DNA from: Kitasatospora viridis | GTDB lineage: Bacteria; Actinomycetota; Actinomycetes; Streptomycetales; Streptomycetaceae | Assembly (NCBI RefSeq): GCF_007829815.1 | Contig: NZ_VIWT01000005.1 | Location: 62,001-126,000 of the forward strand | DNA length: 64,000 bases | Reading direction: 5' to 3' | Part shown: positions 26,059-35,333 of the stretch, piece after piece | Numbering within the stretch: the first letter of the stretch is position 1 | How the letters are laid out: each line of letters starts with the position of its first letter | The notes under the pieces: generated by a model | The model's input: the letters and a program-made list of their open reading frames with translations, nothing else | Told to the model about the DNA's origin: nothing | The model's database searches: none | Position numbers and translations under genes: made by a program

Positions 26059-29000
26059 GTGCGATCACGCGCACGCTGGTTCTCGTCTCCCGGAGGCAGA
26101 ACCAAGGCCCGCGGCGGAACCGTGCTGGTGGCCGTCGTTGCGGCGATGGCGCTGGTGGTCCCGCTGGCGGAGGCCGACACGGTGGTCGGCGGGTACCGGT
26201 ACCAGGGGAAGGTCTGGTCGGCGGACCCGCTGCAGGCGCAGCCGAAGGTGCTGGGGCATCCGGCCACCGGTCGCAAGGCGGCGGAGCCGGCGGCGGAGCC
26301 GGCGGGAGCCCGACCGGTCGACAAGTCCAAGGTGGCCACGCCGAAGTGGCCGGACGCCTCGACGGCAACGGTGGCCGTCGCGGGCGGGGACGGTTCGTCC
26401 GGTGCCCCGTCCGGCGCGGCGGGCACGACCGGTGTGACGCCCCCGGTGTCGGTGGCGGCGCCCTCAGCAGCACCGGGCGGGGCACCTGGCGCGGCACCGG
26501 CTGCGGTTCCGGGAGCGGCGAAGGCCGCAGCTCGCGCCGACGCGGCGGCCCCGGGCGTGCCGACGTCGGTGCGGGTGCGGACGGCGGACCGCGACACGGC
26601 ACGGGCAGCCGACGTGGACGGTCTGCTGGTGGGCCTGTCGCGGGCTGACGGCTCGTCGGCGTCCGGCAAGGTGTCGGTCTCGGTCGACTACAGCTCGATC
26701 GCGCAGGCGTACGGCGGTGCCTGGGCTTCGCGGCTGCACCTGGTGGCGATGCCGGCGTGTGCGCTGACCACGCCGCAGCTGGCCCAGTGCCGCACGCAGA
26801 CGCCGCTGGTGACGAGCAACGACGAGCCGGGCCGGAAGCTGACCGCGACCGTCGACCTGCCGGGTGGCGGGAGCACGCTGCCGGCGGCTGCGTTCGCGGG
26901 CGGCGGCAGGGCGGTGTCGGCCGCGTTGACGGAGCCGGCCGGGGCGAGCGCCACCGATGTGGCGACCAGCTCGGGCACCGCCGTCGCCGCGGTCTCCGGG
27001 CTCAGCAGCTCGCAGGGCAACTACGCGGCGACCTCGCTGTCGGCCTCCGGTTCGTGGTCGCAGTCCTCCTCGGGCGCGTTCGCCTACACCGTGCCGGTCG
27101 CGGTGCCGCCGTCCCTGGGCGGTTCGGCGCCGGCGGTCGCGCTGTCGTACGACTCGCAGTCGGTGGACGGCGAGACCTCGGCCCGCAACTCGCAGTCCTC
27201 CTGGATCGGTGACGGCTGGGACTACAGTCCGGGTTTCATCGAGCGTTCGTACAAGCCGTGTTCGGCCGACGGGATCACGGGTTCGGGCGACGAGTGCTGG
27301 GCCGGCTACAACGCCACCCTGTCGCTGGGTTCGCACTCGGGCCAGCTGGTGCGGGACGGCAACGGCGTCTACCACCTGCAGGGTGACGACGGCACCAGGA
27401 TCGAGGACCTGTCCGGTGCGTCGAACGGGATGTGGAACGGCGAGTACTGGAAGGTCACCACGACCGACGGTACGCAGTACTACCTGGGCCTGAACCACTC
27501 CCCCGGGACGACCTCCGACCCGGCGACCAACAGCGCCTGGGGCGTGCCGGTCTACATGCCCAAGCCGGGCGACCCCTGCTACGACTCGTCCAAGGGCAAC
27601 GCGTCGCAGTGCTCGGCCGAGCCGGGCTGGCGGTTCAACCTCGACTTCGTGGTCGACCCGAACGGCAACGTGCAGCGCTACGACTGGGCGAACGAGGCCA
27701 ACTGGTACAACATGGGTGCCGGGCAGTCGAACGGCAGCGGCGGCGCGATGACCGCCTACACCCGCGGCGGTTACCTGCAGCAGATCTCCTACGGCTACAA
27801 GCTGGCCGACGAGCAGGCGGGCCACGACCCGGCGGCGAAGGTGGTCTTCACCCCCGCGCAGCGGTGCACCACCGACCCGACGACGTGCCAGGCCTCGAAC
27901 CTGAACGCCAACACCGCCGCCAACTGGCCGGACACCCCGTACGACCTCAACTGCACGCAGGGGATGGCGACCTCGGGCACCGGCAGCACCGTGTGCCAGA
28001 TCGCGGCGCCGAGCTTCTGGTCCACCAACCGGCTGCAGTCGATCAAGACCTCCGTGAAGAGCGGCTCCGCCTGGCAGGACGTCGACTCCTGGACGCTGAC
28101 CCACCAGTTCTCGGACGCGGGCGCCACGGTGGACCCGGTCACCGGGGCGACCGTCGACCCCAAGGACGCCGGCTCGCTGCAGTCGGTCATGTGGCTGTCG
28201 CAGATCCAGCACACCGGTCTGGACACCAGCGCCGGCGGCACCGGCAACATCGCGCTGGACCCGATCACCTTCACCGGTGTCGAGATGGACAACCGCGTGG
28301 ACGGGTCGAATCCGCCGGCGCCGCCGCTGTACCACCCGCGGATCTCCAGCATCCAGACCGAGTCGGGCGAGTCGATCGCGGTCACCTACCGGGCGCCCGA
28401 GTGCTCGCGGGTGAACAACACGATGCCGGCCTCGCCGGACAGCGACACGATGGCCTGCTACCAGGCGTACTGGGCGACGCCCGGCGCCACGCAGCCCATG
28501 GCGGACTGGTTCCAGAAGACGCTGGTCGCCCAGATCTCGGACAACGACGCCACCAAGGCCGGCTCGCCCGCCAAGGTCACCAGCTACGCCTACTCCGGTG
28601 GCGCGGCCTGGCACCGCGACGACTCCGACCTGACGGACGACCAGTACCGCACCTGGAACCAGTTCCGCGGCTACCGCACGGTCACCGTCACCACCGGCGC
28701 CGCGCCGGATCCGATCTCGCAGAGCACCACGTCCTACTTCCAGGGCATGGACGGCGACTACAGGTCGGACGGCAGTCAGCGCAGCGTCTCGCTGACCGAC
28801 TCCACCGGCACCTCCGTCACCGACAGCGCCTGGCTGGCCGGGCTGCCGCAGGAGGTCGACCTCTACAACCAGGCCGGCGGCACCGTCATCGCAAAGTCGC
28901 TGCCGGGGGCGCCGGCCGTGACCACCACGGTCAGCAGCCCGCGGACGGCCTGGACCTCGAAGTCCCCGGCCCCGGCGAAGCTGTCCGTGCTGCCGCCGCT

Positions 29001-32000
29001 GACGGCCCGTCTGGTCCAGTCGAGCTCCAGCCGCGGGCTGAGCCTGCTGGCGAACGGCAGTTGGCGCAGCACCCGGACCGACACCACGTACGACAGCCTG
29101 GGCCGCCCTCAGCAGGTGGACAACAAGGGCGACCTCAGCGCCCCGGCGCAGGAGGCCTGCACCACCACCAGCTACGCGAACGCGCCGCCGTCGAATCCGA
29201 TGATGCTGTCCTACCCGAGCGAGACCATCGTGGTCTCGGGTGCCTGCGGCACGGCGCCGGGCAGCAGCACCACGATCAGTGACAACCGGGTCTTCTACGA
29301 CGGCGACGGCACCATCGCCAACCCGGGCACGCTGGGACAGCTCGGCGCGAACGGCTCGACCCTGGGCCTGGCGACGGCCGCGCAGACCGTGCAGTCCTAC
29401 GACGGCTCCGGGAACCCGGTCTTCCAGACCACGAGCGCGACCACGTACGACCAGTACGGGCGCGTGACCAAGGTCCTGGACCCGGCCGGCTCGGCGGCCA
29501 GCACCGCCTACACCCCGGCGACCGGCACCCTGCCGAGCACCGAGGCGACCACCAACCCGGCCGGCTGGACCGCGACGGATACCATCGCGCCGGCCCGCGG
29601 CCTGGTCACCCACGCGGTGGACGTCAACGGACGGGTCACCGACTCGACCTACGACGCGCTCGGCCGCCTCACGCAGACCTGGCTGCCCGGCCGCACCGAG
29701 GGCACCCAGACCCCGGACCGGACGTTCGCCTACGCGGTGCACGGCGCCGGATCCAACCCGGACCCGTCCAGCGTGACCACCCAGACGCTGCGCGAGGACA
29801 ACTCCTACGCCACGGCCGTCGACATCTACGACGGCTTCCTGCAGCGGCGCCAGACCCAGACGACCACCGCGGACAACTCCACCGGCCGCCTGGTCTCCTC
29901 CACCCACTACGACAGCCACGGCCTCACGCACAGCACCGTGCCGGCGTTCGTGGACACCACGACCGCGCCGGGCAGCACGCTCTTCGTGGAGCAGGAGAAC
30001 ACCCTGCCCACCGAGACCGTCACCGCCTACGACGGGACGGGCCGCCAGGTCGGCCAGACGCTGTACTCCAAGGCGCAGCAGCTGTGGACCTGGACCACCG
30101 CCTACCCGGGCGCGGACGAGACCGACAGCACCCCGCCGCAGGGCGGCACGCCGACCAGCACCTTCACCGACGCGCGCGGCCGGACCACCTCCACGGTGGC
30201 ACACGGCGGCACTGGCACCGGCGACGTGACGACCAGTTACGCCTACACTCCGGCCGGCCAGGTCGCCACGGTGAAGGACACCACGGGCAACACCTGGTCG
30301 TACCAGTACGACCTGATGGGCCGTAAGGTCTCGCAGTCCGACCCGGACAGCGGCACCTCCTCGACGACGTTCGACCAACTGGGCCGGATCGCCACGACGA
30401 CCGACGCCCGCGGACAGAGCCTGGCCTACAGCTACGACCTGCTCGGCCGGCCCACCGGCGAGTACGACGGCACGGCCACCACCGACCCGACCAAGCAGCT
30501 CGCGGGCTGGACCTACGACAGCCTGGCCAAGGGCTACCCGACCTCCTCGACCCGCTACGTCGGCGGATCGGGCAGCGGCGGCAGCGCCTACACCCAGGCG
30601 GTGACCGGCTACGACACCGCGTACCAGCCGACCGGCAGCACGGTCACCATCCCGGCCGCCGAGGGCAAGCTGGCCGGCAGCTACACGATGACGTCGAAGT
30701 ACACGGCGAACACCGGTCTGCTCTCCGACAGCATCTTCGGCACCGAGGGCGGCCTCCCGTCCGAGGACGTCGGCTACGGGTACAACCTGCAGGGCGGCCT
30801 GGTCTCCACCGGCACGATGTTCACGCCGTACCTGGACGTGGCCTCGTACAGCCCGCTGGGCCAGATCGAGCAGTCGACCTTCGGCGTGTCCGGCAAGCAG
30901 CTGCGCACCGCGCAGACCTACGACGACGCCACCGGCCGGCTGGCCACCAACCGGGTGTCGCTGCAGACCGCGTCGACCAACCCCATCTCGTCCACCACCT
31001 ACGGCTACGACCAGGAGGGCAACCTCACCACCACGAGCGAGCTGCAGTCCTCCGGCGGCACCGACCAGGTCTTCGACACCCAGTGCTTCCAGTACGACGG
31101 CCTGCGCCGGCTGACCCAGGCCTGGACGGACACCGCCGGCCAGAGCAGCCCGACCGCCGGTCAGCTCGCGCACTGCACCAGCAGCGGCCCGACCCCCGCC
31201 ACGATCGGCGGCCCGGCCGCCTACTGGCAGAGCTACGGCTACGACCTGCTCGGCGACCGGACCCAGCTGGTCCAGCACGACGTGACCGGCAACACCGCCA
31301 ACGACGTCACGCAGTCCGTCAGCCACCCCGGCAACGGCACCGCTGCGGCGGCCCAGCCGAACACGGCGACCGGGATCACCACCACCGGCCCGACCGGCAC
31401 CAGCACCCAGACCCCGCACTACGACCCGGCGGGCAACACCACCAGCCGCGCCACCGTCGGGGTCGGCGCGGGCAGCCAGACCTTCACCTACGACCAGGAG
31501 GGCCGCACCGCCACCGTCAGCACGACGGTGGGAACCAACAGCGCACAGACCACCGGCTACCTGTACGACGCACAGGGCCAGCTGCTGATCCAGCGCGGGC
31601 CGGGCAGCACGGTCCTCTACCTCTTCGGCGGAGCCGAGCAGCTCACCCTCACCGGCGCCACGGTCACCGGCAGCCGGTACTACGCCAACCCGGACGGCAC
31701 GGTCATCGTCCGCGCCACCGGCGGCACCGTCACCTACCAGCCGACCAACACCCAGGGCACGGCGCAGTTGGAGGTCGACAGCAAGACGCTGACGGTCACC
31801 CGCCGCTCCTACGACCCGTACGGCAACGCCCGTGGGACCGCGCCCAGCACCTGGGCCGACAACCACGGGTACCTGGGCCGGCCCGCCGACCCGACCACCG
31901 GCCTGGACCTGCTCGGCGCCCGCCAGTACGACCCGTCCACCGGTCGCTTCCTCAGCGTCGACCCGGTGTTCGAGGCGGGCGATCCCAACCAGATGGGCGG

Positions 32001-33024
32001 GTACGCCTACGCGGGCGACAACCCCAGCACCGACAGCGACCCCACCGGCCTGTTCTCCTTCGGCGGGGCGTGGCACAAGCTCACCCACAACAGCGTCACC
32101 CGGGCCCTGACCAACCCCGACTCGTGGTCGAACGCCGCGCAGATCCTCGGCGGCGCCGCCGGGATGGTCGAGGGCGGCAGCGAGTTCCTCGGCGGTGTGG
32201 GCGTCTGCGTCCTGGGCGGCATCGAAACCGCGGGCGCCGCCTGCGCCGGCGGTCTTGGTGTGGCCGCCATCGGGTTCACCACGATGGCCGCCGGGTTCGC
32301 GGTGACCGCGCACGGCACCATCGGCCTCAGCAACGACATCAGCCAGGCCCGGAACACGGACGACTCCGGCGGCGGTGGTGGCGGCGGGAACGATGCCGCG
32401 TCCTCCGACGACGGCGCCGCCAACCCGAACCGGGCGGCGAAGAACCAGCGCGAACTCGGCGCCCGGGACGGCGACGACGGCGGTGGCAGCGGCCCCGGGA
32501 ACGATGGCGGAAACCCCGGCAACGCCGGCAAGGCCGACCCCGACGGCAACGGCGGGAAGGGCGGGGGCGGACGTCCCCAGGGGAGCGGCGGTCGTCCCCA
32601 CGGGGGCGGCAAGACCGGCTCCGGCGGCCGCATCACGGTCCACAAGTACGCACCGGAGACGCCGTCCGAGCCCCCGCACTTCAGCGTCGAGGTCTCCCAG
32701 GGCCGGTGGTCCCTGCACACCGAGCAGTTCCACACCGAGGAGTACGACGACACCTGGATCGACTACCACGACCCGGAGGGCCTGACGAAGCTGGACTCGA
32801 TCACGATCGACCTCCCCGATCCCCAGGAAGCCATGCAGTTCCAGCGGGACCAGATGAAGGAGGACGGCTTCGGTGAGTACGATGTGATCACCAACAGCTG
32901 CTTCTCCCACTGCATGGACGTCGGCCGAGCCGGAGGCCTGGAAGCCAGCGGCGTTCGGGACTTCGCGAAGCTCTTCGGGATCGACTGGCGGGAACTGCTT
33001 CCGCCACGCGCCCCGAAGGCCTGA
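26059..33024 (+). CDS. Secreted Rhs/YD-repeat polymorphic toxin with papain-like (LRAT/NlpC-type) candidate tip
   Basis: 2321 aa from the GTG at 26059. Basic N terminus and hydrophobic stretch (GTVLVAVVAAMALVVPLAEA) form a signal peptide. An SpvB-like region (VALSYDSQSVDGET, about residue 365), numerous YD repeats (about 1050-1900) and an Rhs core-associated segment (ARQYDPSTGRFLSVDP, SDPTGL, about 1950-1995) match the paralogue at 2-9 kb. Beyond the core are a membrane-like Gly/Ala-rich segment (about 2035-2095), Gly/Asp-rich linkers, and a roughly 130-residue tip with EPPHFSVEV and TNSCFSHCMDVGRAGG. An early His and a later Asn-x-Cys context recalls permuted papain folds (LRAT/NlpC-P60), suggesting a peptidase, amidase or acyltransferase toxin. 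No Hint domain is visible in this one. A probable immunity gene follows by 16 bp. Confidence 0.87.
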   Translation: MRSRARWFSSPGGRTKARGGTVLVAVVAAMALVVPLAEADTVVGGYRYQGKVWSADPLQAQPKVLGHPATGRKAAEPAAEPAGARPVDKSKVATPKWPDASTATVAVAGGDGSSGAPSGAAGTTGVTPPVSVAAPSAAPGGAPGAAPAAVPGAAKAAARADAAAPGVPTSVRVRTADRDTARAADVDGLLVGLSRADGSSASGKVSVSVDYSSIAQAYGGAWASRLHLVAMPACALTTPQLAQCRTQTPLVTSNDEPGRKLTATVDLPGGGSTLPAAAFAGGGRAVSAALTEPAGASATDVATSSGTAVAAVSGLSSSQGNYAATSLSASGSWSQSSSGAFAYTVPVAVPPSLGGSAPAVALSYDSQSVDGETSARNSQSSWIGDGWDYSPGFIERSYKPCSADGITGSGDECWAGYNATLSLGSHSGQLVRDGNGVYHLQGDDGTRIEDLSGASNGMWNGEYWKVTTTDGTQYYLGLNHSPGTTSDPATNSAWGVPVYMPKPGDPCYDSSKGNASQCSAEPGWRFNLDFVVDPNGNVQRYDWANEANWYNMGAGQSNGSGGAMTAYTRGGYLQQISYGYKLADEQAGHDPAAKVVFTPAQRCTTDPTTCQASNLNANTAANWPDTPYDLNCTQGMATSGTGSTVCQIAAPSFWSTNRLQSIKTSVKSGSAWQDVDSWTLTHQFSDAGATVDPVTGATVDPKDAGSLQSVMWLSQIQHTGLDTSAGGTGNIALDPITFTGVEMDNRVDGSNPPAPPLYHPRISSIQTESGESIAVTYRAPECSRVNNTMPASPDSDTMACYQAYWATPGATQPMADWFQKTLVAQISDNDATKAGSPAKVTSYAYSGGAAWHRDDSDLTDDQYRTWNQFRGYRTVTVTTGAAPDPISQSTTSYFQGMDGDYRSDGSQRSVSLTDSTGTSVTDSAWLAGLPQEVDLYNQAGGTVIAKSLPGAPAVTTTVSSPRTAWTSKSPAPAKLSVLPPLTARLVQSSSSRGLSLLANGSWRSTRTDTTYDSLGRPQQVDNKGDLSAPAQEACTTTSYANAPPSNPMMLSYPSETIVVSGACGTAPGSSTTISDNRVFYDGDGTIANPGTLGQLGANGSTLGLATAAQTVQSYDGSGNPVFQTTSATTYDQYGRVTKVLDPAGSAASTAYTPATGTLPSTEATTNPAGWTATDTIAPARGLVTHAVDVNGRVTDSTYDALGRLTQTWLPGRTEGTQTPDRTFAYAVHGAGSNPDPSSVTTQTLREDNSYATAVDIYDGFLQRRQTQTTTADNSTGRLVSSTHYDSHGLTHSTVPAFVDTTTAPGSTLFVEQENTLPTETVTAYDGTGRQVGQTLYSKAQQLWTWTTAYPGADETDSTPPQGGTPTSTFTDARGRTTSTVAHGGTGTGDVTTSYAYTPAGQVATVKDTTGNTWSYQYDLMGRKVSQSDPDSGTSSTTFDQLGRIATTTDARGQSLAYSYDLLGRPTGEYDGTATTDPTKQLAGWTYDSLAKGYPTSSTRYVGGSGSGGSAYTQAVTGYDTAYQPTGSTVTIPAAEGKLAGSYTMTSKYTANTGLLSDSIFGTEGGLPSEDVGYGYNLQGGLVSTGTMFTPYLDVASYSPLGQIEQSTFGVSGKQLRTAQTYDDATGRLATNRVSLQTASTNPISSTTYGYDQEGNLTTTSELQSSGGTDQVFDTQCFQYDGLRRLTQAWTDTAGQSSPTAGQLAHCTSSGPTPATIGGPAAYWQSYGYDLLGDRTQLVQHDVTGNTANDVTQSVSHPGNGTAAAAQPNTATGITTTGPTGTSTQTPHYDPAGNTTSRATVGVGAGSQTFTYDQEGRTATVSTTVGTNSAQTTGYLYDAQGQLLIQRGPGSTVLYLFGGAEQLTLTGATVTGSRYYANPDGTVIVRATGGTVTYQPTNTQGTAQLEVDSKTLTVTRRSYDPYGNARGTAPSTWADNHGYLGRPADPTTGLDLLGARQYDPSTGRFLSVDPVFEAGDPNQMGGYAYAGDNPSTDSDPTGLFSFGGAWHKLTHNSVTRALTNPDSWSNAAQILGGAAGMVEGGSEFLGGVGVCVLGGIETAGAACAGGLGVAAIGFTTMAAGFAVTAHGTIGLSNDISQARNTDDSGGGGGGGNDAASSDDGAANPNRAAKNQRELGARDGDDGGGSGPGNDGGNPGNAGKADPDGNGGKGGGGRPQGSGGRPHGGGKTGSGGRITVHKYAPETPSEPPHFSVEVSQGRWSLHTEQFHTEEYDDTWIDYHDPEGLTKLDSITIDLPDPQEAMQFQRDQMKEDGFGEYDVITNSCFSHCMDVGRAGGLEASGVRDFAKLFGIDWRELLPPRAPKA

Positions 33025-33040
33025 TGTCGGGAGCGATCTG

Positions 33041-33490
33041 ATGACCGGACAGAACGACCTCGACCATGAGGCCCCCACCGGGAACGGCCTCCTCGGCCAG
33101 GTGCTGTCGAGCGGCTACCTCGACTCCGAGGCGCAGTACCAGGTGGGGCGCGTGCTCAGCGCCTCCGCCCGCTCGTACATCGGCCGCCCCGACCGGCAGC
33201 CGGAATCGGCGGACCCGGAGGAGCTCATCGAAGGGCTGGAGCTCATCGACGGCGGCTGGTCCCGGGTCCGCCACGCCTGGCGCGAACTGAACGCGCACGG
33301 GAAGTCCCGTGCGCGGGAGCGCTCGGCGGCGTTGGACAGGGCCGAGGGCAGGCAGGCGAAACGGGAAGCCGTTCGAAACCTCCCCTCGAACGCACCGTTC
33401 GCGGCGGCGCGGGCGGAATTCGCCCGGGTCCTGGCCGAGCTGGCCGACGTCCTGGAACGGTACGCGCTGCCATCCGACCAGCCACGATGA
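33041..33490 (+). CDS. Candidate immunity protein to the second Rhs toxin
   Basis: 149 aa, ATG at 33041 with GGAGCG upstream, 16 bp after the Rhs stop and before a strong terminator. Soluble, helical, rich in Ala/Arg/Glu (RSAALDRAEGRQAKREAVR, ARAEFARVLAELADVLERY). No family recognised. The immunity role rests only on position: a small gene in the same transcript immediately downstream of a polymorphic toxin tip. Confidence 0.55.
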   Translation: MTGQNDLDHEAPTGNGLLGQVLSSGYLDSEAQYQVGRVLSASARSYIGRPDRQPESADPEELIEGLELIDGGWSRVRHAWRELNAHGKSRARERSAALDRAEGRQAKREAVRNLPSNAPFAAARAEFARVLAELADVLERYALPSDQPR

Positions 33491-33841
33491 CCGACTCCGG
33501 CTGACCTGACGGACCGAGGCGGCGAGCACACAGAGGTGTGCTCGCCGCCTCGGCTTTATTGGGTTTGACGGACACCTCTGATCAGGGGCGGCCCCGGCAA
33601 GGTCGACGCCGGCGAACGCGACGGCCTGACCAGCCGACACGGCATTTGGATGTTCCTATGAGCCGCTGAGCCGTATTGGTGATCTTCATTGTGTGGATCT
33701 TCAACGTTCGCGTGTGAACTGGCTTTCGAACCGGGTAGGAGTCAGACTCGACGGTTGGGTGCGGGGCGCCCGAGAGCGCCCCGCGGCCGAGCCGCAATCA
33801 GCGCCCCCGGTGTACCTACCGCCCAGCCAGAGAGCCTTTCA
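33491..33841. other. 351-bp intergenic region: terminator and upstream region of guaB1
   Basis: The first part carries the strong terminator of the Rhs-immunity operon (listed separately). The remainder, about 33554-33841, is moderately AT-richer around 33670-33725 and should contain the guaB1 promoter, but no convincing -35/-10 pair or riboswitch was found. No credible gene. Confidence 0.5.
33514..33553 (+). terminator. Rho-independent terminator of the second Rhs operon
   Basis: An 18-bp perfect stem (CCGAGGCGGCGAGCACAC at 33514-33531 with its complement at 33536-33553), AGAG loop, followed by CTTTATT. Confidence 0.92.
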
Positions 33842-35278
33842 ATGCGCTTCCTGAACGACCTCAAGCCCGCGTACGACCTCACGTACGACGACGTGTTCAT
33901 GGTCCCCAGCCGGTCCGCCGTGGGCTCCCGGCAGGGGGTCGACCTGGCGTCCAACGACGGGACCGGGACGACGATCCCGCTGGTCGTGGCCAACATGACG
34001 GCCATCGCGGGGCGGCGGATGGCCGAGACCGTGGCCCGGCGCGGGGGGTTGGTGGCCATTCCGCAGGACCTGCCGACCGAGGTGATCGCCGAGGTGATCG
34101 GGTGGGTCAAGCAGCGGCACCTGGTGTTCGACACGCCGGTGACGCTGAGCCCGGGGGCGACCGTGGCGGACGCGCTGGCGCTGCTGCCGAAGCGGGCGCA
34201 CGGTGCGCTGGTGGTCGTCGAGGACGGTCGGCCGGTTGGCGTGGTGACCGAGGGTGACTGCCAGGGGGTGGACCGGTTCACCAGCGTGTCCCAGGTGATG
34301 TCCCGTGACCTGCTGCTGCTCGCTCAGGACGTGGAGCCGCGGGCCGCGTTCGAGAAGCTGAACGAGGGTCACCGCAAGCTCGCCCCGGTGGTGGACGCCG
34401 ACGGGAAGCTGGTCGGCATCCTGACCCGCAAGGGCGCGCTGCGGGCGACGCTCTACACCCCCGCGGTGGACGCGGCCGGCCGGCTGCGGATCGCGGCGAC
34501 CGTCGGCATCAACGGCGACGTGGCGGGCAAGGCCAAGGCGCTGATCGAGGCCGGTGCCGACGTGCTGGTGGTGGACACCGCGCACGGTCACCAGGAGTCG
34601 ATGATCAGCGCGCTGCGGGCCGTGCGCGGCCTGGACCCGCAGATCCCGATCGTGGCCGGCAACGTGGTCTCCGCCGCCGGTGTGCGCGACCTGGTCGAGG
34701 CGGGCGCGGACATCCTCAAGGTCGGTGTCGGCCCGGGCGCGATGTGCACCACCCGGATGATGACCGGCGTCGGCCGGCCGCAGTTCTCCGCCGTGCTGGA
34801 GTGCGCGGCCGAGGCCCGCAAGCTGGGCAAGCACGTCTGGGCCGACGGCGGCGTGCGGCACCCGCGCGACGTCGCGATGGCGCTGGCCGCCGGTGCGTCC
34901 AACGTGATGATCGGCTCCTGGTTCGCCGGTACCTACGAGTCGCCGGGCGACCTGCAGACCGCGGCCGACGGCCGGCAGTACAAGGAGAGCTTCGGCATGG
35001 CCTCGGCCCGCGCGGTGCGCAACCGCACGGCCGAGGAGTCCGGCTACGACCGGGCCCGCAAGGCGCTCTTCGAGGAGGGCATCTCCACCTCCCGGATGTT
35101 CCTCGACCCGGCCCGCCCGGGCGTCGAGGACCTGATCGACTCGATCATCGCGGGCGTGCGCAGCTCCTGCACCTACGCGGGCGCGAACACGTTGGAGGAG
35201 TTCCACGAGAAGGCGATCGTCGGCGTGCAGAGCGCGGCCGGCTACGCCGAGGGCAAGCCGCTGCACTCCAGCTGGTAG
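33842..35278 (+). CDS. guaB1: GuaB1-family IMPDH-like enzyme, probable GMP reductase
   Basis: 478 aa from the ATG at 33842. A TIM-barrel of the IMPDH/GMPR family is interrupted by two CBS modules (about residues 95-205, LVVVEDGRPVGVVTEGDC and PVVDADGKLVGILTRKG). The catalytic loop Cys is in GPGAMCTTRM (about residue 300) and the phosphate-binding DGGVRHPRDVAMALAAGA follows. Annotated generically as an IMP dehydrogenase, the GuaB1 branch of actinobacteria has been reported to act as a CBS-containing GMP reductase, converting GMP to IMP with NADPH in purine salvage; the CBS pair would sense purine nucleotides. Single-gene transcript ending in a long palindromic terminator. Confidence 0.85.
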   Translation: MRFLNDLKPAYDLTYDDVFMVPSRSAVGSRQGVDLASNDGTGTTIPLVVANMTAIAGRRMAETVARRGGLVAIPQDLPTEVIAEVIGWVKQRHLVFDTPVTLSPGATVADALALLPKRAHGALVVVEDGRPVGVVTEGDCQGVDRFTSVSQVMSRDLLLLAQDVEPRAAFEKLNEGHRKLAPVVDADGKLVGILTRKGALRATLYTPAVDAAGRLRIAATVGINGDVAGKAKALIEAGADVLVVDTAHGHQESMISALRAVRGLDPQIPIVAGNVVSAAGVRDLVEAGADILKVGVGPGAMCTTRMMTGVGRPQFSAVLECAAEARKLGKHVWADGGVRHPRDVAMALAAGASNVMIGSWFAGTYESPGDLQTAADGRQYKESFGMASARAVRNRTAEESGYDRARKALFEEGISTSRMFLDPARPGVEDLIDSIIAGVRSSCTYAGANTLEEFHEKAIVGVQSAAGYAEGKPLHSSW

Positions 35279-35285
35279 GTGATGA

Positions 35286-35323
35286 CGCGCAGGGGCCCCG
35301 GCGCGCGCCGGGGCCCCTGCGCG
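35286..35323. terminator. Bidirectional palindromic terminator
   Basis: A perfect 38-bp palindrome (CGCGCAGGGGCCCCGGCGC and its complement, no loop bases beyond the centre) between the convergent guaB1 and chitinase stop codons. Confidence 0.9.
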
Positions 35324-35333
35324 TATCGCGGCG

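Noticed and set aside
26464..33078. 2204-codon minus-strand frame opposite the second Rhs gene
   Set aside because: Produced by third-position GC bias of the Rhs gene; Gly/Arg/Val-rich without domains.
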